Shown here piece by piece: positions 16,267 through 25,695 of a stretch of DNA of 64,000 nucleotides. The notes below the pieces were generated by a model. It had not been told where the DNA came from. It did not search any database and saw only the letters and a program-made list of their open reading frames with translations. The stretch is taken from contig JACKJR010000002.1 in NCBI GenBank assembly GCA_020637855.1, forward strand, positions 248,001-312,000, in the 5' to 3' direction. The translations under genes and the position numbers were made by a program. This DNA is from Rhodobiaceae bacterium (lineage in GTDB: Bacteria > Pseudomonadota > Alphaproteobacteria > Rhizobiales > Tepidamorphaceae). The stretch's first letter is position 1. Every line of letters begins with the position of its first letter.

Positions 16267-17046
16267 TCACCGTCCACCGCTGACGTCGAGCAGCGCACCG
16301 TTCACGTAGGAACTCTTCTCCGACATCAGCCAGACGACCGTCTCGGCCACCTCCTCCGCCGTGCCGGGGCGGCCAACAGGCACCTGCGGTGCGAGGCGCT
16401 CGGCACGGCCCGGCTCGCCGCTGGCGGCATGGATGTCGGTCAGGATCAGACCAGGGCGCACGGCGTTGACGCGGATGCCGTCGCCGCCAACCTCCTTGGC
16501 AAGCCCGATGGTCATCGTGTCCATCGCGCCCTTGGAGGCGGCGTAGTCGATATATTCGTTCGGCGAACCAAGCCGCGAAGCCGCTGACGAGACGTTGACG
16601 ATCACGCCACCATTGCCACCATGGGACGTTCCCATAACCCGCACCGCCTCGCGCGCGCAGAGCAGCGCACCGATAGCGTTGACGGAAAAGACCCGCGCGA
16701 AACGCTCCGCGCTCATCTGCTCAAGCTTCATCTGGTTCTCAAGGATGCCGGCATTGTTGATCAATGCCGTAACGGGGCCGAGCGCATCGGCGGCAACCTT
16801 GAACAGCCGCAGCACATCGTCCTCCCGCGACACATCCGCCTGCACGGCGATGGCCTTGGCGCCTGCCGCCTCGACATCGGCCACCACGGCCTTCGCAGCT
16901 TCGGCATTGGACGTGTAGTTGACGCAGACGCTCCAGCCATCGCGTGCGGCAAGCCGGGCGCAGGCAGCCCCGATACCGCGCGATCCGCCGGTTATGATGA
17001 CAGCGCCATTGCCCGCCAAATTTCCGTCCGAATCCATCCCACGCAT
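16267..17046 (-). CDS. Short-chain dehydrogenase/reductase
   Basis: 259 residues, classical SDR. The cofactor motif is TGGSRGIG near residue 20, followed by NNAG and the catalytic Ser, then Y-x-x-x-K in YIDYAASKG. FabG-like overall, and probably NADP-dependent from the N-Y-T-S sequence after strand beta-2, but the substrate is unknown. It starts at ATG 17046 (MRGMDSDG) or at the second Met. Confidence 0.9.
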   Translation of the reverse strand: MRGMDSDGNLAGNGAVIITGGSRGIGAACARLAARDGWSVCVNYTSNAEAAKAVVADVEAAGAKAIAVQADVSREDDVLRLFKVAADALGPVTALINNAGILENQMKLEQMSAERFARVFSVNAIGALLCAREAVRVMGTSHGGNGGVIVNVSSAASRLGSPNEYIDYAASKGAMDTMTIGLAKEVGGDGIRVNAVRPGLILTDIHAASGEPGRAERLAPQVPVGRPGTAEEVAETVVWLMSEKSSYVNGALLDVSGGR

Positions 17047-17166
17047 CCCCCGCCCTCGCCTGCTGCTCAGGCTGTGTGATTCTCATGCCCGGTCATGGTT
17101 GGCCGGTGCTGAGCGGCGATCAAGCTGGGGAGCAGGTTTTCCGCGGATTTTTCCGCAAAGCCGGGA

Positions 17167-17200
17167 CAAACAAAAAGCCCGGCCAACATGACCGGGCTTC
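17167..17200 (-). terminator. Rho-independent terminator of the bcsA-bcsS unit
   Basis: AGCCCGG (17176-17182) pairs with CCGGGCT (17192-17198), and on the minus strand the stem is followed by CTTTTTGTTTG. It lies 22 bp after the bcsS stop. Confidence 0.85.
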
Positions 17201-17221
17201 GAAATCTTGTATGCCGCCAGC

Positions 17222-17962
17222 CTAGTAGGCGTAGCCGACACCGATGCTGCCATAGATGCCGTCGCTGCCCTGCGTGCCGGAAACATCAGCCCATCCAAGG
17301 CTGCCGGAGATGGAGAAATTGTCCATCGAGTAGCTGGCGAAAGCGCCAACGCGCTGGGCATCATATTCGTTGTTGCCGGACAGAACGACTTCCGGACCAA
17401 CCGTGAACTGCAGCACTTTCCAGCCGACACGGGCACGCGCCCAGTAAGTGTCATTGGCCGTCGAGAAGCTGCCCGCAAAGCCATAGTAGAACTGGCTGTC
17501 ATAGGAGGACTCAAGCTCGGCCTGCACCTTGAAACCGGCTTCCGTCCCTGCCGTGGAATTCGTCGGATCGACCGGGGTGTGATCGTGGTCCTGAACGTTG
17601 AGGCCACCATACAGGCTGAAGCGGCCGGGCTGCAGTTGCCACTGGTAGCCGACCATCAGGTCGCCCTCGACCTGATCGCCATCGACCACGCCGCCGACAA
17701 CACCGGCATTGTTATATTTGTAGGACCCCCCGCCGATGATGCCACGCAGCAGCCAGGTGCTCTGCGTCAGGTCGGCCACGGGTGCCCACACGAAGCCGCC
17801 ATAACCGTAGAAAGAGCGCTCACGTGCATCAGCGCCGGCGAAAAGAACGACCTTGGGTCCGCCATAGCCCATCGCGCCCGTGCCATAATCCGCTGCGCTT
17901 GCCGTGTGTGTCGCGCATGCGAAGCTGCCTGCAAGGGCCGCCAAAAGGAAAGTCTTACGCAT
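17222..17962 (-). CDS. bcsS: Cellulose biosynthesis protein BcsS-like outer-membrane beta-barrel
   Basis: 246 residues from ATG 17962 (MRKTFLLAALAG), with a signal peptide cleaved near TASA-ADYG. The mature protein has alternating amphipathic strands and ends in GVGYAY, as in outer-membrane barrels. It matches the BcsS family found beside cellulose synthase genes in rhizobia and relatives. It follows bcsA by 90 bp on the same strand and ends at a terminator, so the two form a transcription unit. BcsS may help export or anchor the polymer; its mechanism is not established. Confidence 0.8.
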   Translation of the reverse strand: MRKTFLLAALAGSFACATHTASAADYGTGAMGYGGPKVVLFAGADARERSFYGYGGFVWAPVADLTQSTWLLRGIIGGGSYKYNNAGVVGGVVDGDQVEGDLMVGYQWQLQPGRFSLYGGLNVQDHDHTPVDPTNSTAGTEAGFKVQAELESSYDSQFYYGFAGSFSTANDTYWARARVGWKVLQFTVGPEVVLSGNNEYDAQRVGAFASYSMDNFSISGSLGWADVSGTQGSDGIYGSIGVGYAY

Positions 17963-18052
17963 AAACGCCTCCATGAATTTGCCCGGAACCTATCCGTTTG
18001 CGTGCGTGATTCCTATTGTTTGCGCGCAACAATGACGAAAATTTTCGTTACG

Positions 18053-20329
18053 TCACCCATCCCCGACACTGTAGAGGCGTCCCCCGACAGCATTCATTGC
18101 AGCCCAGTCGGAGATGGCGGGATCGATTATCTCGCTGACAACATGAAGCTTTCCGATTGATCCATCCGCCGTCGAGGTGAAACTCACGGGGCCAGTGCCG
18201 AGCGCGGTGAACGCAAGCAAAACCTGAACCGGATTCCCGCCGATGGGTAAATGACCGGTGAATGCCGCCTCCGGCCCGTCTTCTCGGCTTGCAGGCTCAA
18301 TCAGGACAGGCGTAAGCGGCGTTTCCTCTCCGCGCGACAGGCGGCCGAAAACCAGCAAATCGTAAAACACGTCATAGGGCGTGCGCATGCGCTCGTGACG
18401 ACGGGCCGGGACCCGGTGCCAGCGTGAACCATGCAGGGCAAGGTCCAGCCGGTCACGGTCCCGCATGCTGTCCCAGTCGAAAACGATATCGGCACCATTG
18501 CCCGCACCAGCATCGCGCCCTGTCACGCGGGCGGAAACATCCAGAGCCAAGCGAGGCAAGTAGATTTTCAGCCGGAGTGTTTCGCCGATCCGCGGGGCGT
18601 GCGCGCTTTCACCGAACCCGATCCGCGCGTCGCGTGTCGAAATCCACTGCGTCGCAACGACCTGCACTGTGCCATTCGGCATGGAAACCTGAACCGGCAG
18701 ACCGACGGGATGACGGTAGGCGTCCTCATGCAGTCGCGAAACGCGTCGAACATTGGCGATGACGCGAAGCGCCAGTGCAATGTTGAACACCGCAATTGCC
18801 GCGACAAAACTGAACAGCCATAGCGGCAGCGCGTGCTCTGAATCCGTCAGCACTCTCGATGCGCCGACACAGACAGCCACCAGGCTCAGACCAAGAACCA
18901 ATAACTGAGGCAACAACAGTGGCCAGTCGCCGCCGCCATGCAACAGCTTGGAAGACACATCGAAACGCAGGTTCCGCCGAAAAAGTCCGCGCAGCGAAAC
19001 CAGCCCCGATCCAAGCTGCGACATGAACGACACTTCGGCTTGCCAGAAATTGCCATAGCCGCGCACAATTTCGTCGTTCAATAAAAGAGAGCAAACGAGA
19101 TAGGGCAGGAAAACCGCCGCAAAAACTTCTGGCTCGGAAATGATCGGCGCGACACCGGCGATCAGCAAGACAACCGGCGCGACATACAGGAACATCTTCG
19201 CGACGGCCCCGCAGAATGGCCAGACCAGAGCCATGTAGCAAAACTGCTGGCCAGCACTCAGGTCGCGGCTGAACGGCAATCCCTCCGCACGGCACACCTG
19301 CAGATTACCCTGACCCCAACGCAATCGCTGGCGAAGATATTCCCGGTACCGCACAGGCGCGATACCAAAAGCCAACGGCTCGGGGTGGTAAAGGCCGGAA
19401 AAGCCTTTCTTCTGCATACGTACCGCGCAATGCATGTCCTCGGTCACGGTTTCCTCGGGGAAACCTCCAATCATGTCCAGAGCGCTGCGGCGTAAAACCG
19501 CCGAACAGCCGCAGAAGGTCGCGGCCAGAAACGAATTGCGTCCTGTTTGCCCGACATAGTGGAATTGTGACTGATCATGGCAGATCAATCGATGGAATCT
19601 GCCGCGCATATATTGGAAGCCATCGGGATTGTAATAATCCTGCGGCGTCTGAACGAAACCAACTTGCGCATCGGTAAAATAGCCGAGAAGCCGATCCAGA
19701 AAATCCTTTTGCGGCACATGATCGGCATCGAACACGGCAACGAAATCACCGGCCGCATGCTTTAGTGCATTGTTGAGGTTCCCGGCCTTGGCACCGGTAT
19801 TTTTTTCTCGTGCCAGATAGCGCACGCCCAGCTCTTGCGCCAAAGCACGCATCTCCGCCCGATTACCATCGTCAAGCAGCCACGATATGTGCGGATAGGT
19901 CATGGCATTCACGCCAAGCAGCGTGCTGCGCACAACTTCAACTGGCTCGTCATAGGTCGTCACGAACACATCGACGCTCAGATCCGTAGGCGCTTGTAAA
20001 GCCTTCGGAGCAATACATCGCGTGCCGATGAAACTGATCATGACACCAACACTCACGCCGAAAATTTCGGCCAAGTAGAAAAATGCCGAATAGACAGGCG
20101 CATCGGGATTGAAGACCGTCAGCCGCCAGCCGAAATAGGCCGCTGCTGTCAGCACGAATGCAACATAGAGAAACGAGCGTATGCGCGCGCGGCCGGGATG
20201 CTCATGCGCATTCGGATCGACAGAAATGCTTGGCGGAAGGAACGCAAACCTTCGGCGCGCAGGTGCGAGCGACGCAGCCGCAGGCTCTTTCGTCGCCCAA
20301 AGGCGCGCGCCGGTCGGATGTTCTGTCAA
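18053..20329 (-). CDS. bcsA: Cellulose synthase catalytic subunit-like glycosyltransferase
   Basis: 758 residues. Two N-terminal membrane helices (about 50-105) precede a GT2 domain with DDG (153-155), DAD (201-203), TED (296-298) and QRLRW (334-338), the full catalytic set of processive beta-glucan synthases. Further helices follow (about 355-545), then a C-terminal region where BcsA carries PilZ. Here the RxxxR and D/NxSxxG signatures of c-di-GMP binding are not recognisable. It uses UDP-glucose, or another UDP-sugar, at the inner membrane. No bcsB, bcsC or bcsZ is adjacent; only bcsS follows. Confidence 0.88.
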   Translation of the reverse strand: MTEHPTGARLWATKEPAAASLAPARRRFAFLPPSISVDPNAHEHPGRARIRSFLYVAFVLTAAAYFGWRLTVFNPDAPVYSAFFYLAEIFGVSVGVMISFIGTRCIAPKALQAPTDLSVDVFVTTYDEPVEVVRSTLLGVNAMTYPHISWLLDDGNRAEMRALAQELGVRYLAREKNTGAKAGNLNNALKHAAGDFVAVFDADHVPQKDFLDRLLGYFTDAQVGFVQTPQDYYNPDGFQYMRGRFHRLICHDQSQFHYVGQTGRNSFLAATFCGCSAVLRRSALDMIGGFPEETVTEDMHCAVRMQKKGFSGLYHPEPLAFGIAPVRYREYLRQRLRWGQGNLQVCRAEGLPFSRDLSAGQQFCYMALVWPFCGAVAKMFLYVAPVVLLIAGVAPIISEPEVFAAVFLPYLVCSLLLNDEIVRGYGNFWQAEVSFMSQLGSGLVSLRGLFRRNLRFDVSSKLLHGGGDWPLLLPQLLVLGLSLVAVCVGASRVLTDSEHALPLWLFSFVAAIAVFNIALALRVIANVRRVSRLHEDAYRHPVGLPVQVSMPNGTVQVVATQWISTRDARIGFGESAHAPRIGETLRLKIYLPRLALDVSARVTGRDAGAGNGADIVFDWDSMRDRDRLDLALHGSRWHRVPARRHERMRTPYDVFYDLLVFGRLSRGEETPLTPVLIEPASREDGPEAAFTGHLPIGGNPVQVLLAFTALGTGPVSFTSTADGSIGKLHVVSEIIDPAISDWAAMNAVGGRLYSVGDG

Positions 20330-20454
20330 CGCTGGCTCCCGGTTCCGTCACATGACGGCTTGCGGCCTGCAACCTGATGCGCAATAGCACCCGGCGCAAG
20401 CCCATGGGTACACACTTAAGGGCAACTGTGGCTTTGCGACGACAGACGGGTTTC

Positions 20455-21570
20455 CTACCGCACCACCGTCACGCGTTCAGCCGCGCGCGTGATCGCGGTG
20501 TAGAGCCAGCGCTCGCGATGGTCCTTGAAGGCATAGGACTCATCGAACACGACGACATCGTTCCATTGCGAACCTTGCGCCTTGTGCACGGTCAGCGCGT
20601 AGCCGTAGTCGAAGGCATCATGCCGGCGCTGCAGCGCCCAGGGGATGTCGGCGTCGGGCTCGAGGAACGCCTGCTTCAGCACCCGTATCTTGGCCATGTT
20701 GCGCTCCAGCCCGTCATCGTCGGACTGCACGATCATGGTCAGTGACGGTTTGGTGCTGCGCGGTGCGCTGGTGACCTGCCACAGCGAGCCATTCAGCAGC
20801 CCCTTCTTGGGATCGTTCCTGAGACACACCAGCCTGTCGCCGGCACATGGCAGCGGATCATCGAAACCGGCGATCTCGCGCAGGCGCCGGTTGAAGCGGT
20901 GGCGGGTGCGGTTGGTGCCGACGAGCACCTGGTCTGCTTCCGGCACCCGGCCTTCGGGGATCTCGTTGCGCCGGACCACCATGCTCTCGCCGTAAGTGCC
21001 GTAGTCGAGCGGCTCGCCTTCACGGACTTTTCGGGCCAGCTCCACGATCGGGTTGTCGCGTGCCTGCCGGTGAATCTCGGTCAGCATCACGTCGGGTTGG
21101 GCTTCGGTGAAGAAGCCGCCGCCCGAAACCGGCGGCAATTGCCCGGGATCGCCCAGCACCAGAACCGGTGTGCCGAAAGAGAGCAGATCGCGGCCCAGTT
21201 CCTCGTCGACCATCGAGCATTCGTCGATGATAACCAGCGCAGCTTCTGACACCGGCGAGGTCCGGTTGATGGAGAAGGTCGGAGAGACAGTGCCGGTCTC
21301 CTCCTCGATCTCCTCGCCGCGCGGGCGGTAGATCAGCGAGTGGATCGTACGCGCGTTGGATGCGCCGCGTGCGCGAAGCACCTGCGCCGCCTTGCCGGTG
21401 AACGCGGCGAACAACACCCGCCCGCCGGATTCTTCCGCGATCTGCCGCGCCAGCGTCGTCTTGCCGGTTCCCGCATAGCCGAAGACCCGGAACACCTGCT
21501 TGCGGTGCCGGTCCTTGAGCCACGCTGCGACCGCCTTCAGTGCGCCGCCCTGTTGATCCGTCAGTGTCAT
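20455..21570 (-). CDS. RecD-like/Dda-like superfamily 1 DNA helicase
   Basis: 371 residues, about half the size of RecD. Walker A is GYAGTGKTT near residue 30, Walker B is LVIIDECSMVDE, motif III is LGDPGQLPPV, and the C-terminal motif VI region is ALTVHKAQGSQW followed by YTAITRA. This short form, without the RecD N-terminal domain, resembles phage T4 Dda and bacterial 'ATP-dependent RecD-like' helicases with presumed 5'-3' polarity. It precedes bcsA on the same strand by 125 bp, but no functional link is apparent. Confidence 0.88.
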   Translation of the reverse strand: MTLTDQQGGALKAVAAWLKDRHRKQVFRVFGYAGTGKTTLARQIAEESGGRVLFAAFTGKAAQVLRARGASNARTIHSLIYRPRGEEIEEETGTVSPTFSINRTSPVSEAALVIIDECSMVDEELGRDLLSFGTPVLVLGDPGQLPPVSGGGFFTEAQPDVMLTEIHRQARDNPIVELARKVREGEPLDYGTYGESMVVRRNEIPEGRVPEADQVLVGTNRTRHRFNRRLREIAGFDDPLPCAGDRLVCLRNDPKKGLLNGSLWQVTSAPRSTKPSLTMIVQSDDDGLERNMAKIRVLKQAFLEPDADIPWALQRRHDAFDYGYALTVHKAQGSQWNDVVVFDESYAFKDHRERWLYTAITRAAERVTVVR

Positions 21571-21713
21571 GCAACGCTCATGGCAGATTCGCGCAAGGTT
21601 AGCGATTGGACAGACCGCACACCCGGGCTACGGTGAAGGTGAGAGGCGTTGCCTCGAACCGAAACCACGCGCGCAGGGTTGGCGTGGCGGCTGCGCGCAA
21701 AGAAAAAGCATCC

Positions 21714-22994
21714 ATGAAAGTTCTCGTTCTCGGCGCAAACGGTTTCATCGGGTCCAGCGTCTGCCGCAGGCTTCTGGCGGACGGCCACACAGTCAGTGGG
21801 ATTGGCCGCAATGTCGTGCGCGCATCACGCATGGTGCCGGACGTCCTGTGGACGCAGGTCGACATTGCCCGCCTGCGGATGCCTGAAGACTGGCGCGCAC
21901 TGATCGAGGGCATGGAGGCGATCGTCAATTGCGCCGGCGCGCTGCAGGATGGCGCGCGTGATGATCTCGCAGCATTGCAGGACACAGCCATGCGCGCGCT
22001 CTACGAAGCAGCGAAAGCCGAGGGCGTGAAGAAAATCGTGCAGATATCCGCACCGATGGATGCGGCTGCCGACACGCCTTTCCTCGCCACCAAGCGCGCC
22101 GCCGACGAAGCGCTGAAAGCGTCCGGCCTGTCCCATGTCATCCTGCGCCCGTCCCTAGTCGTCGGCCGCAACGCCTTCGGCGGCACAGCGCTGATCCGTG
22201 CGCTCGCCGCCTTCCCGTGGCTGACGCCGCTTGCCTACCCGCAAAGCCGGGTTGAAACCGTTGCTCTGGATGATGTCGCCGATGCGGTGGCAGATGCCCT
22301 GACCGGCAACATCGAACCCGGCAGCGATCTGTATCTCGCTGGCGACAGCGGCCCGCTTGAGGGGCTCGTCGGAATGCATCGCGCATGGCTCGGCCTGCCC
22401 CCCGCACATACCATTGCCGTGCCGGCATTCATTTCCGGAATCGTCTCCAGGGGGGCCGACCTTCTGGGCTACCTCGGCTGGCGTTCGCCGCTGCGCTCAA
22501 CCGCCATGGCCGTGATGGCAGGCGGCGTAACGGGAAGCGCCCATGAACGCACCGAAAGGCCATTGAAATCATTGACGCAGATTTTGCAGGCAAACCCCGC
22601 AGGCGCTCAGGACCTGTGGGCGGCGCGCCTGTGGCTGCTGAAATTCCCGATCCTCGCAACGCTGCCGATTTTCTGGATCGCAAGCGGCATCATCACGCTT
22701 ATGGACGTGCAGGGTGCAGCCGATTTCATGGAAGGCTTCATCGGCAACATCCCGATGGCGCGCTTCTACACAGTCCTCGCGGCGCTGCTCGACATCGCCA
22801 TCGGCCTGCTCGCCCTGCACGCGAGCACCGCACGCCTCGCGCTGTGGGCGATGATCCTCGTCAGTGTGATCTATCTCGTTGCCGCTAGCCTTTTCACACC
22901 ATGGCTTTGGCTCGATCCGCTCGGTGCGCTGGTCAAGGTGGTGCCGCAGATCGTGCTCGCGGTCGTCGGCCTTGCCGTCCTCAGAGAGCGCTGA
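21714..22994 (+). CDS. NAD(P)-binding Rossmann protein fused to a DoxX-like membrane domain
   Basis: 426 residues from ATG 21714. Residues 1-290 are an atypical SDR/NmrA-like domain (GANGFIGSSVCRRLL near residue 8, LRPSLVVG). Residues about 310-425 contain four hydrophobic helices resembling DoxX. The next gene starts at the overlapping TGATG. The fusion suggests a membrane-tethered redox enzyme, perhaps acting on quinones or related lipids, but the substrate is unknown. Confidence 0.85.
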   Translation: MKVLVLGANGFIGSSVCRRLLADGHTVSGIGRNVVRASRMVPDVLWTQVDIARLRMPEDWRALIEGMEAIVNCAGALQDGARDDLAALQDTAMRALYEAAKAEGVKKIVQISAPMDAAADTPFLATKRAADEALKASGLSHVILRPSLVVGRNAFGGTALIRALAAFPWLTPLAYPQSRVETVALDDVADAVADALTGNIEPGSDLYLAGDSGPLEGLVGMHRAWLGLPPAHTIAVPAFISGIVSRGADLLGYLGWRSPLRSTAMAVMAGGVTGSAHERTERPLKSLTQILQANPAGAQDLWAARLWLLKFPILATLPIFWIASGIITLMDVQGAADFMEGFIGNIPMARFYTVLAALLDIAIGLLALHASTARLALWAMILVSVIYLVAASLFTPWLWLDPLGALVKVVPQIVLAVVGLAVLRER

Positions 22995-23458
22995 TGGAAG
23001 ACCTGCTGCGTTTTCTGCATGTGATGGGCGCCATCGTGCTGGTCGGCACAGGCGCCGGTATCGCCTTTTTCATGCTGATGGCCCAGCGTTCGCGCGACGT
23101 GGCAGCCATCGCCCATGTCGCCGGCACCGTTGTGATCGCGGACACGATCTTCACCGCGACAGCCGCCATCGCCCAGCCGGTCACGGGGTATTTCCTCACC
23201 CGCGAGGTCGGATGGCCGCTGACCGAACCATGGCTTCTGCTCTCGATCGCGCTCTATGTGCTGGTTGGTGCGTTATGGCTGCCGGTGGTGGCGATCCAGA
23301 TGCGCCTGCGCGACATCGCCCGCGAATGCCTTGTCCGCGGCGAGGAATTGCCCGAGCAATGGCACCGGCTCTACCGCATCTGGTTTGCCTGCGGGGTGCC
23401 GGCGTTTATCGCCATCACGGCGATCGTCGCGCTGATGCTGATACGGCCGGCGCTATAA
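22994..23458 (+). CDS. DUF2269 family integral membrane protein
   Basis: 154 residues, starting with ATG at 22994 that shares the A of the previous stop codon (TGATG), so translation is coupled. Four membrane helices are predicted and the start LLRFLHVMGAIVLVGTG is the DUF2269 signature, with a conserved histidine in helix 1. The coupling implies that it works with the Rossmann-DoxX protein. No function is established for this family. Confidence 0.85.
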   Translation: MEDLLRFLHVMGAIVLVGTGAGIAFFMLMAQRSRDVAAIAHVAGTVVIADTIFTATAAIAQPVTGYFLTREVGWPLTEPWLLLSIALYVLVGALWLPVVAIQMRLRDIARECLVRGEELPEQWHRLYRIWFACGVPAFIAITAIVALMLIRPAL

Positions 23459-23465
23459 CCAGCCG

Positions 23466-24059
23466 TCACCGCAACATCGGCGCGACGCTGGCAACCAGCG
23501 CCAGCCCCATGGCGATATTGAACCATTTCAGGCGCACCGGATCGGACAGGAAATCGCGCAGGCCCGTGCCGAATACCGCCCACAGCGTGATTGCCGGAAC
23601 GGTGACGGCGGCAAACACCGCGACCACGATTGCCGCCGTCATGAGCGGCGCGTCGGGGCGCGTGTAGACCGACATCGCCGTCACGCCCATGACCCAGGCT
23701 TTCGGGTTGACCCACTGGAAGGCCGCCGCCTCGATGAGCGACATCGGCCGGGCCTTCGCTTTCGCATCCCCCATCGAACGCGACATGGCGACACGCCAGG
23801 CGAGATAGACGAGATAGACAACGCCGGCGACCTTCAGCACCGTGTGCAGAAGCGGAAACGTCTTGAACAGGACGCCAAGCCCGGCGCCGACCGCCGACAG
23901 CATCACGATAAAGCCGAACAGGATGCCGGCCATGTGCGGAATGGTGCGTGTGAAACCGAAATTCACACCCGAGGCAAGCAGCATGATGTTGTTGGGTCCC
24001 GGCGTCACGGCAGCCGTGACCGCGAACGCCGCCAGCGCCAGCAGAACATCGACCGGCAT
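23466..24059 (-). CDS. LysE/RhtB family amino acid exporter
   Basis: 197 residues with six predicted membrane helices. The N-terminal VTPGPNNIMLLASG and the internal FQWVNPKAWVMG are family signatures. These proteins export amino acids such as lysine, homoserine or threonine across the inner membrane. It is on the same strand as, and 90 bp downstream of, the aminotransferase gene that ends the ilv unit, so export of a branched-chain or related amino acid is possible but unproven. Confidence 0.9.
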   Translation of the reverse strand: MPVDVLLALAAFAVTAAVTPGPNNIMLLASGVNFGFTRTIPHMAGILFGFIVMLSAVGAGLGVLFKTFPLLHTVLKVAGVVYLVYLAWRVAMSRSMGDAKAKARPMSLIEAAAFQWVNPKAWVMGVTAMSVYTRPDAPLMTAAIVVAVFAAVTVPAITLWAVFGTGLRDFLSDPVRLKWFNIAMGLALVASVAPMLR

Positions 24060-24149
24060 CGTTTCCTCCTGTTGCTTTTATGACAGGAATACTGACCTAA
24101 TTTCTCTTACTTACCAAGCCCGCAAATTGCATGGCGGTCATGCTGCCGC

Positions 24150-25076
24150 TCAACCGCGCAGATTGCCGCGCGCCACATCCTTCACCGCAACCGACCAGCC
24201 ATCGTCTCTCGTATGAGCGGCCCAATAGGCTTCGATCAGCCGGCCAGTAATCGGTCCCGGCTTGCCGCCGGCAACAATATGCGCGCCGATCTTCGTTACC
24301 GGCATGACACCGCCCGCCGTCGAGGTCGCGAAAACCTCGTCGGCCTCGCGCAGCTCATGCAGGCTTACGGGACGCGCCGATACCGGCACCTGCAATTCCT
24401 GCAGCAACAAAATGGACGCCTGCCGCGTAATGCCGTGCAGCACGCCGCGCATCGGGGTCGCCACCTTGCCGTCCTTGACGACGAAGACGTTGAAGCCCGG
24501 GCCTTCGGTGATGTTGCCCTGCCCGTCGGTCAGGATACAGGTGCGCGCGCCCTGCTCGTAGGCGTCGAACATGCCCATGACGAGATCGAGCCAGTGGTAG
24601 TTCTTCACCGTCGGATCGACGGATTCAGGCGGGATGCGCGGGATTTCGGAAACCGCGAGCGCCAGCCCTTCTTCCCGCTCCTCGGGCCGAAGAATCCAGC
24701 CGAAGGGAATGGCAAAAGCGATGAAGCGGTTGATCGCGTCGCGCGGGTCTCGGCTGAACGTGGGCGAGACGCCGCGCGTGACGATCATCTCGACATAGGC
24801 ATCCTCGAAACCGGTACGCTCGACCAACTCGGCAAGGATCTCCGCGATCTGCGCCCGGTCGTAGGGCAACTTCATCCGCAGTTTTTCTGCCGACGACAGA
24901 AAACGGTCGAGGTGGGCATCAAGGCGGAAGAACCGTCCCTTCCAGACATGGACGACGTCGTATGTCGCATCGGAGCGTAGAAAGCCCCAGTCGAGGACGG
25001 AAATCTTCGCGTCTTCGATTTTTGCAAATCCGCCGTCGATGAATGCGGCGCCGGGAGGAAACTGCAACTCGCTCAC
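24150..25076 (-). CDS. Class IV PLP aminotransferase resembling (R)-amine transaminases
   Basis: 308 residues, fold-type IV. The PLP lysine is in DPTVKNYHWLDLVMGMF (about residue 158) and the phosphate-binding Thr region is FATSTAGGVMPVT. The segments SDATYDVVHVWKGRFFRLD, AYVEMIVTRG and TEGPGFNVFVVKDGK resemble from memory the fungal (R)-selective amine transaminases more than IlvE or D-alanine transaminase. Its start overlaps the end of ilvH by 4 bp, so it may still act on branched-chain keto acids. Substrate assignment is open. Confidence 0.88.
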   Translation of the reverse strand: MSELQFPPGAAFIDGGFAKIEDAKISVLDWGFLRSDATYDVVHVWKGRFFRLDAHLDRFLSSAEKLRMKLPYDRAQIAEILAELVERTGFEDAYVEMIVTRGVSPTFSRDPRDAINRFIAFAIPFGWILRPEEREEGLALAVSEIPRIPPESVDPTVKNYHWLDLVMGMFDAYEQGARTCILTDGQGNITEGPGFNVFVVKDGKVATPMRGVLHGITRQASILLLQELQVPVSARPVSLHELREADEVFATSTAGGVMPVTKIGAHIVAGGKPGPITGRLIEAYWAAHTRDDGWSVAVKDVARGNLRG

Positions 25077-25636
25077 ATACCCTCCGGCCCGCGATTGAGC
25101 GCGGCAAGCCCGGTGCGGCAGACCTCAACCAGACCGAGCGGCTGCATGATCTGGATGAACTGCTCGATCTTGTTGACGCGACCCGTCATCTCGAAAACGA
25201 AATGTTCCGTCGTCGCATCGATCACCGTGGCCTTGAAGGCATCCGCCAGCCGCAGCGCTTCGAGCCTGTTCTCGCCCGTACCTGCAACCTTGATCAGGGC
25301 CAACTCGCGCTCCAGTGGCTTTTCGTGGTTGTTCTGCTTGGCCACCTCGGTCAGGTCCGTGACCCGGTGCACAGGCACCAGCCGCTCAAGCTGCGACTTG
25401 ATCTGCACGATCACCTCGGCCAGCGCCGTGGTGACGATGGTAATACGCGACACATGCCGCTCGTGGCTGACTTCCGACACGGTGAGGGAATCGATGTTGT
25501 AACCGCGCGCCGAGAACAGTCCGATCACACGCGCCAGCACACCCGGCTCGTTATCGACGAGAACGGATAGCGTGTGCGTGACGAGCGTCTCGGTGCGCTC
25601 CTCGATGAAATAAGCAGAACCTGGTTGCGTGTTCAT
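25073..25636 (-). CDS. ilvH: Acetolactate synthase small (regulatory) subunit
   Basis: 187 residues. The N-terminal ACT domain (HTLSVLVDNEPGVLARVIGLF, NIDSLTVS) binds valine, and the C-terminal ALS_ss domain activates the catalytic subunit. Together with IlvB it makes acetolactate and acetohydroxybutyrate. Unusually it is separated from ilvB by two other genes on the same strand (eamA and gst). The aminotransferase gene downstream overlaps its stop by 4 bp. Confidence 0.96.
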   Translation of the reverse strand: MNTQPGSAYFIEERTETLVTHTLSVLVDNEPGVLARVIGLFSARGYNIDSLTVSEVSHERHVSRITIVTTALAEVIVQIKSQLERLVPVHRVTDLTEVAKQNNHEKPLERELALIKVAGTGENRLEALRLADAFKATVIDATTEHFVFEMTGRVNKIEQFIQIMQPLGLVEVCRTGLAALNRGPEGM

Positions 25637-25695
25637 GGCGTCTCACTCGGCTTGTTCGCGGCCGGACACATATTCCGGCCGCAATGGTCTCAAAA

